Source: Ruminococcaceae bacterium R-25 (GTDB lineage Bacteria > Bacillota > Clostridia > Saccharofermentanales > Saccharofermentanaceae). Taken from it: DNA of 64,000 bases. Positions 15,957 through 24,057 of the stretch are shown in pieces. The notes below the pieces were generated by a model. It did no database searches. It was not told the DNA's origin and saw only the letters and a program-made list of their open reading frames with translations. Where the stretch lies: the NCBI GenBank assembly GCA_003149065.1, contig QGFZ01000001.1:868001-932000 (forward strand). Reading direction: 5' to 3'. The stretch's first letter is position 1. The number at the start of each line of letters is the position of its first letter. The position numbers were made by a program, and so were the translations under genes.

Positions 15957-17096
15957 TCAATTCTCCTTATAGATAACGGGGATCTGAACGTTATATGTCT
16001 TAAGAGCTTCTTCGAAAACAACGAAGAAATCTTCGATATCCTTAACGTCGATAGCGCCAAGCGCGCAGAGTCTGAATGTGTTTGTTGAGCTGATCTTGCC
16101 CGGATAGATCGTAAAACCTCTCTCGTAGCAGTAATCGTGAACTTTTTCGAAGCTCCAGTTGGGATCGTCAGGATAGATAGCTGTGGAAACAAGGCCAGTA
16201 CGCCATTCGGGCTTTATGACCTGCTTAAAGCCGAGCTTATCAAGACCTTCATTGATGGCGTTAAAGACTCTGGTGTGTCTTGCCCACTTGCCTTCTTCGC
16301 CTTCAGCCCAATATTCCTTGATGCCCTGAAGTGTTGCATAGATCGTCTGTACCGGAGGTGTGAAATGCATCTCGCCGGTCTTTTCGAAACAGTCGTACTG
16401 TAAGAAAAGATTGCAGTAGTAGCTTCTCTTGGGGTAATCTTTGGACTTTTCGATGATGGCTCTGTTACCGACTACGAAAGAAAGTCCTGTCATTGCCATA
16501 AGACCCTTCTGGGCGGAAGCCATGCAGAAATCGATATTGTCTTCTTCGATGTTGATGGGGCGCATTGCATATGTGCTTGTGGTATCGACCGTGAAAACAG
16601 CACCATACTTGTGAGCAAGAGCGCCGATCTCCCTGATCGGATTTAAGATACCTGTGCCTGTTTCATTATGAGTCGTATGAACGAGCTTGATGTCAGGGTT
16701 ATTTTTCAAAGTTTCCTCAACAACAGCCAAGTCAGGACGCTGGTCTACAGGGAACTTGAGATCAATATGGGGAAGTCCGTAATACTGGCAGATCTCAACA
16801 GCTCTGGTGCTGTAAGCGCCGTTATCTACTACAAGGACCTTGCCGCCTTCAGGAAGCAGAGAGTTGATGCAGACATCGATATTTATCGTGCCTGAACCGC
16901 AGAAAAGAACGGATGTATATTTCTGAAGGTCGCCGTGAACGATCTTAACCAGGTCTTCACGAAGTCCCTTCATGAGTGAAGCGAATTCCTTTTCTCTCGG
17001 ACAGATATCCGGAACGACCTGTGCCATCTTGACTGTATCAGTCGTTGTGGACGGGCCGGGATTTAAGAGCACATTTCTCTTTACGATCGGATCCAT
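15957..17096 (-). CDS. 2-aminoethylphosphonate transaminase-like PLP enzyme (PhnW family)
   Basis: 379 aa, class V aminotransferase fold. NVLLNPGPSTTTDTVK at the N-terminus matches the (L)L-x-PGP-x-TT start of PhnW; Asp171 (FTVDTTSTY) and the PLP lysine Lys197 (MASAQKGLM) are present. PhnW interconverts phosphonoacetaldehyde and 2-aminoethylphosphonate. Placed after pepM it would run in the biosynthetic direction. No phosphonopyruvate decarboxylase is in the window, so direct transamination of phosphonopyruvate to phosphonoalanine must also be considered. GGGGG lies 6 nt before the ATG, and a possible promoter/operator lies just upstream. Confidence 0.87.
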   Translation of the reverse strand: MDPIVKRNVLLNPGPSTTTDTVKMAQVVPDICPREKEFASLMKGLREDLVKIVHGDLQKYTSVLFCGSGTINIDVCINSLLPEGGKVLVVDNGAYSTRAVEICQYYGLPHIDLKFPVDQRPDLAVVEETLKNNPDIKLVHTTHNETGTGILNPIREIGALAHKYGAVFTVDTTSTYAMRPINIEEDNIDFCMASAQKGLMAMTGLSFVVGNRAIIEKSKDYPKRSYYCNLFLQYDCFEKTGEMHFTPPVQTIYATLQGIKEYWAEGEEGKWARHTRVFNAINEGLDKLGFKQVIKPEWRTGLVSTAIYPDDPNWSFEKVHDYCYERGFTIYPGKISSTNTFRLCALGAIDVKDIEDFFVVFEEALKTYNVQIPVIYKEN

Positions 17097-17121
17097 AAAA
17101 TAACCCCCTGCTGTTCATTTC

Positions 17122-17167
17122 TTGAGTATAACGAACTCAATATTAGCACAACAGGAAATTAAAACAA
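17122..17167 (-). promoter_or_regulatory. possible internal promoter with inverted-repeat operator before the transaminase gene
   Basis: On the minus strand TTGTTT (17162-17167) and TAATAT (17140-17145, preceded by TGC as an extended -10) are 16 bp apart. Immediately downstream, covering the expected start site, is an inverted repeat TTGAGT-N7-ACTCAA (17122-17140). The arrangement is that of a repressor-controlled promoter for the transaminase-pepM pair inside the long operon. Confidence 0.35.
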
Positions 17168-17186
17168 TAGATTTTAAGGAAATAGC

Positions 17187-17222
17187 GTTCATTTTTCACC
17201 AGCTTTGCCTCGAAAAATGAAC
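17187..17222. other. perfect 11-bp hairpin in the intergenic gap
   Basis: GTTCATTTTTC/GAAAAATGAAC with a 14-nt loop, in the 138-nt gap between the nucleotidyltransferase and transaminase genes. There is no T-run after it on either strand, so it is not a standard terminator; it could be an RNA processing or pause site, or a protein-binding site. Confidence 0.5.
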
Positions 17223-17234
17223 TATCAGGCCAGA

Positions 17235-18131
17235 TCAGACGTCGTAACTCTTGTCGATCGCCTTAAGTTCCTTGAAAGAATCGATCTCAACGATGTCTTC
17301 TTCGAAGCATTCCTTAACTGCGACCTTGTAATTATCCTTGCGGTAAACAAGAGGAACCTGCTCCCAGTATCTCTCGCGTCCGCCGGGTGTCTGGAAGACA
17401 TCGTCGATGTCCTGTGAGAGCTTATGGCCGTCTGCTTCATTCCAGTAAGAGATTCCTACCATCTGCCAGCAGTCAAGGCCTCCCACCTTCTCTTCGACGA
17501 TAACGCCGTCTTTAACAGTAAAGCACCAGTCGTCGGTACGTTCCTTCTTAATTGCGAGAAAATCTGAAGAATAGTGATATTTCTTGATGATATTAGGATT
17601 GCTGCAGACCAAGTCCGCTTCCAATACATAAGCATTGGAGAGCATATATCTTGCAACAAGCGCGCTCGAAATGTTATTTGCATCGTTAAATGAAGGGTTC
17701 TCCAGGAACTTGATCATGGGGTACTTATAAAGGAGCTGGTCGAACTGCTCAGCAAGATAGCCTCTTACGATATAGATCTCTTCGATGCCGGCAGCAAGGC
17801 ATGCGTCGATAAGAGTATCGATAATGCGCTTGCCGTTAACTCTTACGAGCGGCTTAGGAGTATTAAGAGTGATGGGTACCATTCTGGAACCGAAGCCGGC
17901 TGCAATAAAAACAGCTCTCTTGGCTCTGTATGGCTCTAAAGCATCCAAACCTTTCTTAGTAATCTTGCTCTTATCTATAAAGCCCTGGTCTGCAAGTTCC
18001 TTGCTGAGCTTATTGACTGTCCCGAGAGAATAACCTGTGATCTTTTCCAGATCTCTTTGGGAATAAGCTTTATCGGAAGTTGCCAAAGCCTCTAAGATAT
18101 CGAATTGCTTTTTTGTAAGTTCAGTTGCCAT
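17235..18131 (-). CDS. winged-helix plus LicC-like nucleotidyltransferase (candidate CTP:phosphonate cytidylyltransferase)
   Basis: 298 aa. Residues 1-~65 form a MarR-like winged helix (LTKKQFDILEALATSDKAYS, then YSLGTVNKLSKEL). Residues ~72-298 are a nucleotidyltransferase with AAGFGSRM at 77-84 and TPKPL around Lys93, the G-x-G-x-R...PK signature of LicC and PntC. PntC enzymes make CMP-aminoethylphosphonate and are common partners of pepM. Located two genes before pepM in transcription order, it is a good candidate for that step; CDP-choline synthesis is the alternative. The fused HTH could make it autoregulatory. AAAGGAGG precedes the ATG. Confidence 0.82.
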   Translation of the reverse strand: MATELTKKQFDILEALATSDKAYSQRDLEKITGYSLGTVNKLSKELADQGFIDKSKITKKGLDALEPYRAKRAVFIAAGFGSRMVPITLNTPKPLVRVNGKRIIDTLIDACLAAGIEEIYIVRGYLAEQFDQLLYKYPMIKFLENPSFNDANNISSALVARYMLSNAYVLEADLVCSNPNIIKKYHYSSDFLAIKKERTDDWCFTVKDGVIVEEKVGGLDCWQMVGISYWNEADGHKLSQDIDDVFQTPGGRERYWEQVPLVYRKDNYKVAVKECFEEDIVEIDSFKELKAIDKSYDV

Positions 18132-18142
18132 ATAAGCCTCCT

Positions 18143-20428
18143 TTAAGAGTTACCTAATATCTTATGATACAGTAAATCGATCGAATTTCTATCAAGTGCT
18201 ATAGGATGATTCTTTAACCTGTCTACATTAACAGAAGACGCGAGCAATATAAACTCCTCTTCCGTAGCTTCAGGTGTCGACATGTTAAGTTTGGAATATA
18301 GATCTTCGAGATAATCGCAGACCTTATGAGGATCACTGTAGCCGAATGTCTCAGCTATATAATCCATGACAGACTTTAAGTAGTCCTCTCCTCTGAGGTC
18401 GATGCATTTGTCCATGTTTTCGAGCATCCACGGGAACAATGACTTAACACAGAGCATCGCAGAATGACCGTGTGCAAGACCATAAAGAGACGTAAGCTTA
18501 TAGCACATCGCATGTCCAGCAGTAGTCTGCGTGATATTGATCGCTTTGCCGGCCTTATAAGCTGCCATGAGCATCTCAAGATTAGCCTCATCGTCGTTAG
18601 CCAGATATCCGTCCATGTTATCAAGGATCAGATGAATTGCTTCACTCGCATAAGCCTTGCTCTCACCGGTGCTGTTAACAGACCATATCGATTCAACAGA
18701 ATGGCACAGGCTGTCTAACATCGTGCACTTTCTCTGATAAAGCGGCAGCGTCTTAAGAAGGCTGCTGTCCATGAGAACCGTCTTAGGAATAATGCTCTCG
18801 TGAGTGACCGACTGCTTTGCGCCGTTATAGTAAATCACTGCATATCTCGTAGCTTCAGAACCGGAACCTGCAGTCGTAGGAACAGCAAGGAACGGAATAT
18901 CGTTGGGCTTTATCTCCTGCTTAAGGAAATTTTTGGATTGATCCATGTTCGAAAAGAGCTTAATGCACTTTGCAACGTCCATTGCAGAACCGCCGCCTAT
19001 CGCAATAAGCGCTTCGCAGGATTCCTTGTTAAATAGTGAGACGCCTTCTACAACGAAATCGTAAACCGGGTTAGGCGTGAAATCGCTGAACCTTACGATC
19101 TTTACGCCGAGTCTCGCCTCAACACTGTCGAAATAGCTCTTGATCGGCATAGCATCCAGAGCGGCACCACATACGAGCATTATCGATCTTGCGCTTGTTG
19201 AAGCTATCCACTTATCGAGCTTTTCATAGTTGTTCTCAGCAGTGATTATCCCGTCTATTGCCTTCCAGGCATTTAATTCATTGACTCTGTTTTCAGGATC
19301 TGTGATCTCGCCGCTGAAAGTGTTTTCGATGGACTTATACTTGGCATCTGCAGAATAAGGGAATTCGACAAGCTTTCCGCCGTATTCAGCAAGGAGCTTA
19401 ATTACTTCTTCTCTTACGGGCTTCTGATATCCCGTAACCCAGTTATCGCCATGGACTACGATGTCAGGCTTGTATTTCCTGATGTTGTCAGCATAAGAGA
19501 GCGTATCCTGGTCGACTACCCTGTAAACGCCTGCGATATTTGCTACAAGGGCTTTTCGCTCGGATCTCGGTACAACCGGAGCACGCTTATAGCTTGCAAC
19601 AACTTCATCGGAAAGAACGCCGACCGTGAGCTTACCGAGCATTGCGGCCTTCTTGATTATAGAGATGTGTCCGCCGTGGATAACGTTCGTTGACAATGAC
19701 ATATAAACGGATCTGTTCTCTACTTCCTTAAGCCTTGCCGACACGACAGCCAGATCTTCAGGATTATCGATCTCTGAGCACAGTCTGTCCTTAACATCCA
19801 GAGCTGCAATATTGCATGCGCCATCCAGTTCATTAAGAGCGTTCTCAGCATAGCACTTGCGGTTATCGCTTTCGCAGAATTCGATTATCTTATCAAGCCA
19901 GATCTTCCAGTCATCTTTCTTGAGCTTATATAGCGCCTGGGCTTCCATCGCGTTTTCGAAAAAGTTAATGCCGACCTTTTGGACGAAGCCGTCCTTGATC
20001 ACGGCCTTAAAGTCCTTTTCGGGCAGCGGGATCGTAGATGAAACTTTCATGCAGCTGGTCTCACATTCGATGATGTCTGATAAGACTGACCATTCGAAAA
20101 CGAGGTCGCCGTGCATCAGTATGATGTCATCATCCAAGTATCCCCTTGCACAATAGATACTGTAGATATAGTTGGTTTCAGCATACAAAGGGTTGTTAAC
20201 GAACGTGAAGTTCATGGGGAGCCCTAAGAAGTTGCAGTAATCGATAAGGACCTGGTCGAAATATCCGGTCGTCATTACGACATCAGTTATGCCAAGGCTC
20301 AAAAGAAGTTTTAATTGTCTTGATAGGATAGTCTCTGTGGCAGATACTTCCGTCATGCACTTAGGGTGTTCAGATGTCAGAACGCCCATTCTGTGGCCCA
20401 GACCGGAATTAAGAATCAATGCCTTCAC
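18143..20428 (-). CDS. three-domain nucleotidyltransferase / TagD-like / iron-alcohol dehydrogenase protein
   Basis: 761 aa. Domain 1 (1-~230): LicC-like sugar/choline nucleotidyltransferase fold, with LNSGLGHRM and HPKCM around Lys23. Domain 2 (~238-375): TagD-like cytidylyltransferase with HGGH at 251-254 and HGDNW near 326-330. Domain 3 (~385-761): group III iron-dependent alcohol dehydrogenase with GGGSAMD at 478-484 and a full ligand set Asp572, His576, His639, His653. Iron-ADH homologs reduce phosphonoacetaldehyde to hydroxyethylphosphonate in phosphonate pathways. One chain could thus make and activate a hydroxyalkyl phosphonate. The TagD domain is strikingly like that of the neighbouring PepM. 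I do not know of a named family with this architecture; glycerol-phosphate chemistry is the main alternative. Confidence 0.82.
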   Translation of the reverse strand: MKALILNSGLGHRMGVLTSEHPKCMTEVSATETILSRQLKLLLSLGITDVVMTTGYFDQVLIDYCNFLGLPMNFTFVNNPLYAETNYIYSIYCARGYLDDDIILMHGDLVFEWSVLSDIIECETSCMKVSSTIPLPEKDFKAVIKDGFVQKVGINFFENAMEAQALYKLKKDDWKIWLDKIIEFCESDNRKCYAENALNELDGACNIAALDVKDRLCSEIDNPEDLAVVSARLKEVENRSVYMSLSTNVIHGGHISIIKKAAMLGKLTVGVLSDEVVASYKRAPVVPRSERKALVANIAGVYRVVDQDTLSYADNIRKYKPDIVVHGDNWVTGYQKPVREEVIKLLAEYGGKLVEFPYSADAKYKSIENTFSGEITDPENRVNELNAWKAIDGIITAENNYEKLDKWIASTSARSIMLVCGAALDAMPIKSYFDSVEARLGVKIVRFSDFTPNPVYDFVVEGVSLFNKESCEALIAIGGGSAMDVAKCIKLFSNMDQSKNFLKQEIKPNDIPFLAVPTTAGSGSEATRYAVIYYNGAKQSVTHESIIPKTVLMDSSLLKTLPLYQRKCTMLDSLCHSVESIWSVNSTGESKAYASEAIHLILDNMDGYLANDDEANLEMLMAAYKAGKAINITQTTAGHAMCYKLTSLYGLAHGHSAMLCVKSLFPWMLENMDKCIDLRGEDYLKSVMDYIAETFGYSDPHKVCDYLEDLYSKLNMSTPEATEEEFILLASSVNVDRLKNHPIALDRNSIDLLYHKILGNS

Positions 20429-20441
20429 GCTGTTACCCCCT

Positions 20442-21662
20442 TTACTTTCCGAGTATAAATCCGCAGCCCTTAAAACTGTCAGCCTGTTCAGTGCTCGAAA
20501 ACTTTATTATAAAGCTGCCTTTTTCGATGACAAGACCATAAGAGATCTCAGGAATATGTCTTTGACGGAATGAATATGTCCAATCAGTCTTTCTCTCCGC
20601 GGTCTTCTTGCCGTTGCTAAATACAGTTATGACATTTTCGCCCGGATAATCAATTATATCAATGACCATAAGAACGCCTTTTTTTCCGTTAAATGAAGGA
20701 ATGTCGCTCCCCTTTATTTCATTTGGCAGTTCAATGGAATAAGTATTACCGTTTCGCGTAAATCTTTCTGATGGAATCCAGCAAGAATTATCAAAAAACG
20801 AAGTATTGGTATGTTTCGGCTGTTCTTTAAGGCTTACCGGCAATGCTTTTATTTTGATCTGCTCTTCTATCACGCCTTCAACGGCTTCTGAATATAACGC
20901 ATGACCGGCATCATTAAGATGGATACCGTCTTTTACATATGAATCATACCCGGCTATCTGGTCATCAAAGAGCTTGATACAATCAACAACCGGGATATTG
21001 TAGTAACCTGTAATCTCTTTAATGCAGTTCATCTTATATGTATAGGACCTTTGAGAGTGCTCCAGTATGGATATTACCGAGCAATCAGGATAGATGGACA
21101 GCGCTTTTCTCACCATCGCTTCATAATAGCTCTCAAAGTTCTCGTCCTTATCATTCTGACCGTAACAAAAGATGACCAGATCATAATATGTGTTATCCTG
21201 CTCCAAGAGTCTGACAAAACCGGCGAGAGACGATTCGCCGCCCATAGACACATTGCTGAGTTTTACTTCTGATTTATATCTCGATTCAATTCTTTCCTTA
21301 AGAAGATACGTCCAGGCATGCTTTTCATCGGAAGCACCGGTGCCCTCAGAGATCGAATCACCTACAACAAGAATATTTACGGGTTTTCCTGAACTGATCT
21401 TGGAATAACAACTCCTGCGCTCATATTCCTCATATTCGCTGATAGAGCTCTCAACACTGCTCAATGAAGCCTTCAATTCATCCATAGACGACTGAAGTTC
21501 CATAATATAACTTTCTTCTGAATTAACGGAACTTACAATCAGATCATATTCAGACTTCTGCCTTCTGTCATGCTGATAAAAAACAAAGCATATAACTACA
21601 AACGCCAGCAGCAAAACCGGTGTAAGCAAAAAAAGAATACTTTTCCTTTTATCAGCGACCAT
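20442..21662 (-). CDS. membrane-anchored SGNH/GDSL hydrolase
   Basis: 406 aa. An N-terminal membrane anchor (residues ~9-29), then a short coiled-coil-like region (~35-80), then an SGNH hydrolase domain: block I VVGDSISEG (Ser103), block III GQND near 169, and block V DGIHLND-x2-GH near 236-245. The last ~130 residues look like a beta-rich accessory domain. Placed in a polysaccharide cluster, it probably acts outside the membrane as an O-acetyl esterase or acyltransferase on the polymer. The Shine-Dalgarno match before the ATG is weak; coupling to the gene upstream (33-nt gap) may compensate. Confidence 0.8.
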   Translation of the reverse strand: MVADKRKSILFLLTPVLLLAFVVICFVFYQHDRRQKSEYDLIVSSVNSEESYIMELQSSMDELKASLSSVESSISEYEEYERRSCYSKISSGKPVNILVVGDSISEGTGASDEKHAWTYLLKERIESRYKSEVKLSNVSMGGESSLAGFVRLLEQDNTYYDLVIFCYGQNDKDENFESYYEAMVRKALSIYPDCSVISILEHSQRSYTYKMNCIKEITGYYNIPVVDCIKLFDDQIAGYDSYVKDGIHLNDAGHALYSEAVEGVIEEQIKIKALPVSLKEQPKHTNTSFFDNSCWIPSERFTRNGNTYSIELPNEIKGSDIPSFNGKKGVLMVIDIIDYPGENVITVFSNGKKTAERKTDWTYSFRQRHIPEISYGLVIEKGSFIIKFSSTEQADSFKGCGFILGK

Positions 21663-21694
21663 GGAATGGATTATACAATAAAACCTTCTGACAT

Positions 21695-24052
21695 TTATTC
21701 TTTCAACCTGACCCTTATATAATTCAGAACACAGGACTTACCGGAATTATTGAAAACCTTGAACTCACAATCATTAAGCGTCTCCGTTACCGTAAACTCA
21801 TATTCAATCCTGTTTTCCGTATGCGTAACTGCCTTACCTTCTAAAGGCTTCATATCTCCATCCTGTTTATATGTAACGCCAGCTTCCTTCCCGTCAAGGC
21901 AGGATCCTTCTACTTCCATAATGTAGGAGCCGGGAACCAATGTTATTCCGGCTCCGAATGAGACGCCGTCAGGGTCAAGCACTCTTGTGCCATTATCGTC
22001 TCTTCCGCGGGATACATACTGGGAACTGAAGAAATCACTGTGATAAACGTATTTCTTTGCTATCTGGACACTGTCGATATGGCAGTAAGATGAGCCACTG
22101 TTATGTGCGGTAATCCTCAAGGTCTTCGTTTGCTCACCGAGCTTGAACTTCAAAACCACATGATCACCGCTCCTTGATACGAAAGTACTAGAGATCTCCT
22201 GAGGTCTGTTCAAAGTAGTCTTTTTATAATCCTTTACGATCACGGGATTATACCAGGCACCAAAATCAGCCTGATTAAGATCTGATCCTTGTACCGTCAC
22301 ATAGTACCAATCCGGATAAAGCTCAACATTTCTGGTCTTATATTCCTTACCGGGAGCGATAGTATAATTGTCGGAAATAGTAATATTTCCTATCAGGCCG
22401 TAGAGTTCATCGTAACTGCTGAACCCGTAGACATAAAACCTCTTCACGAGCTTTTCACTGTCAAAGACATCCCAGTTCACATCTTCAGGTGTCTCATAGA
22501 TAATGTGCTGGTCGGAAACATTCTTTATCAGTCTGCTGTCACGTCTTTGTGCTTCAGATAATACCCAGAATACTTTTCCTTCGGGATGCTCATAGACATG
22601 GGTTTTTTTCTGAAGCCATTCAAATATGCGGTCGTTGTTTTCGCCCTCATTTAATTCATCGCTGCTTATCCAGACATCAAGATATCCGTTTGAAAGTTCG
22701 GTTAAGACATTGCCGTTCCAGAAAGTGGCATAGCCGTCCCTGTAACCGTTCTCTGTGAGGAATACTGCGATCTTCTTAAGCTCAGCAAGGTCATCCCTCT
22801 CAGACAGAGTCTTATAACGGCACGCACCGGTAATCAGTATCAAGCCGCAAAACATGACCACGGGTATATATCTCATATTGAACTTGTTCCTGATCTCTTC
22901 AAATAAAAAGAAAATGCAAGGAACAGTCATCCATAAAAGTACAAGGCTATGCCTGTCTTTGAAGACGATATCAGAAAAAATGAATACGAGCACATATACC
23001 AGATATGAAGCAAGTGTCAGCAAGGAGAACCTGAAATAGAGATCTTTCTTTTTTCTCTTTAATCCCACGATAAGTGAGACAACGAAAAGCGCAAACCATA
23101 CAAAGCAGACGATGTTATGAACGAGATTTTCGGAAAAGACCTTACCTTCCGTATATCCGAAATTCTGGAAATAAAACGCTATAACATCTTTTAACCTGTT
23201 AATGTTGAACGATTTGAAATTGATATCATAGCTAAAGTAATCATAGTAAAGATGAAGTACGGTCGAGTTGATAATAAACCCGGCAAGGCCAAAGACGAAG
23301 GTCAAAACAGAACCCAATAAAGGTGATGAGTCTGCTTTTATTGATGCTTTAACACATTTTCCGATGCTCTTTTCACCATTCTTATAGTTTTCGATACTAT
23401 CCAAAACAAGAAGAATAACAGCCGTAACAAGAACAGGAAGATAAACGATAAGTATCTGCCTCGGGCCCCCAAGGCCTGACAGAAAAGCCAATAAACAAAG
23501 GACTGTAAGAAGAATGAAGGATAAAAACTTCTTTCCTTTTAGATTCCTTAGGCTCTCGAGTATCGCAACCGTCAGGATCGAGATCACGATGTGAGGATAG
23601 TAATATGCGCCCTTTAGCACGATCTCGAAATAATGAACTGAGGTCGGAATGAGCAACATTGCAAGTCCCAACCAGGCATATTTCTTCAGTTTGAAAACTC
23701 TGAAAAGCCAATATGCGGATACGAGCATAGTTAAGGTCAGCAGTATATCGGATACGATTCTGATATTATGCCAGTTATTGAAGAACTTAAAAAAGAAAGC
23801 ATAAACGATCTGCGTATTAAAGACTCTGAGTTCTGTCGAATAGAACCAGTTCGGAGTAATGAGGCGGTTCTCGTCTGCGAGTATTTTTGCAAGCATTAAC
23901 TCACTCGTATCGTCAGAATTTAAAAACCTTTCGATATTAACGTTCAGAAACCAGAACAGAAAACAAAAGCACAGACAGAACAGGATAAAGGATACGACTG
24001 TAAATATCCTTTCGTTTCTGTCGTTGCTTTTGAGACTGTTAATAGGTGTCAT
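21695..24052 (-). CDS. large polytopic membrane protein, GT-C glycosyltransferase-like
   Basis: 785 aa. About ten hydrophobic segments lie in the first ~420 residues. The first extracytoplasmic loop carries NSDDTSE, an acidic pair in the position of the catalytic aspartates of GT-C enzymes (GT39/GT83-like). The C-terminal ~350 residues are soluble and beta-rich, probably outside the cell. Such proteins transfer sugars from polyprenyl-phosphate donors onto surface polymers. No close family is recognised; a polymerase or export role cannot be excluded. It lies 6 nt after the phosphosugar mutase gene, on the same transcript. Confidence 0.6.
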   Translation of the reverse strand: MTPINSLKSNDRNERIFTVVSFILFCLCFCFLFWFLNVNIERFLNSDDTSELMLAKILADENRLITPNWFYSTELRVFNTQIVYAFFFKFFNNWHNIRIVSDILLTLTMLVSAYWLFRVFKLKKYAWLGLAMLLIPTSVHYFEIVLKGAYYYPHIVISILTVAILESLRNLKGKKFLSFILLTVLCLLAFLSGLGGPRQILIVYLPVLVTAVILLVLDSIENYKNGEKSIGKCVKASIKADSSPLLGSVLTFVFGLAGFIINSTVLHLYYDYFSYDINFKSFNINRLKDVIAFYFQNFGYTEGKVFSENLVHNIVCFVWFALFVVSLIVGLKRKKKDLYFRFSLLTLASYLVYVLVFIFSDIVFKDRHSLVLLWMTVPCIFFLFEEIRNKFNMRYIPVVMFCGLILITGACRYKTLSERDDLAELKKIAVFLTENGYRDGYATFWNGNVLTELSNGYLDVWISSDELNEGENNDRIFEWLQKKTHVYEHPEGKVFWVLSEAQRRDSRLIKNVSDQHIIYETPEDVNWDVFDSEKLVKRFYVYGFSSYDELYGLIGNITISDNYTIAPGKEYKTRNVELYPDWYYVTVQGSDLNQADFGAWYNPVIVKDYKKTTLNRPQEISSTFVSRSGDHVVLKFKLGEQTKTLRITAHNSGSSYCHIDSVQIAKKYVYHSDFFSSQYVSRGRDDNGTRVLDPDGVSFGAGITLVPGSYIMEVEGSCLDGKEAGVTYKQDGDMKPLEGKAVTHTENRIEYEFTVTETLNDCEFKVFNNSGKSCVLNYIRVRLKE

Positions 24053-24057
24053 AAGAT

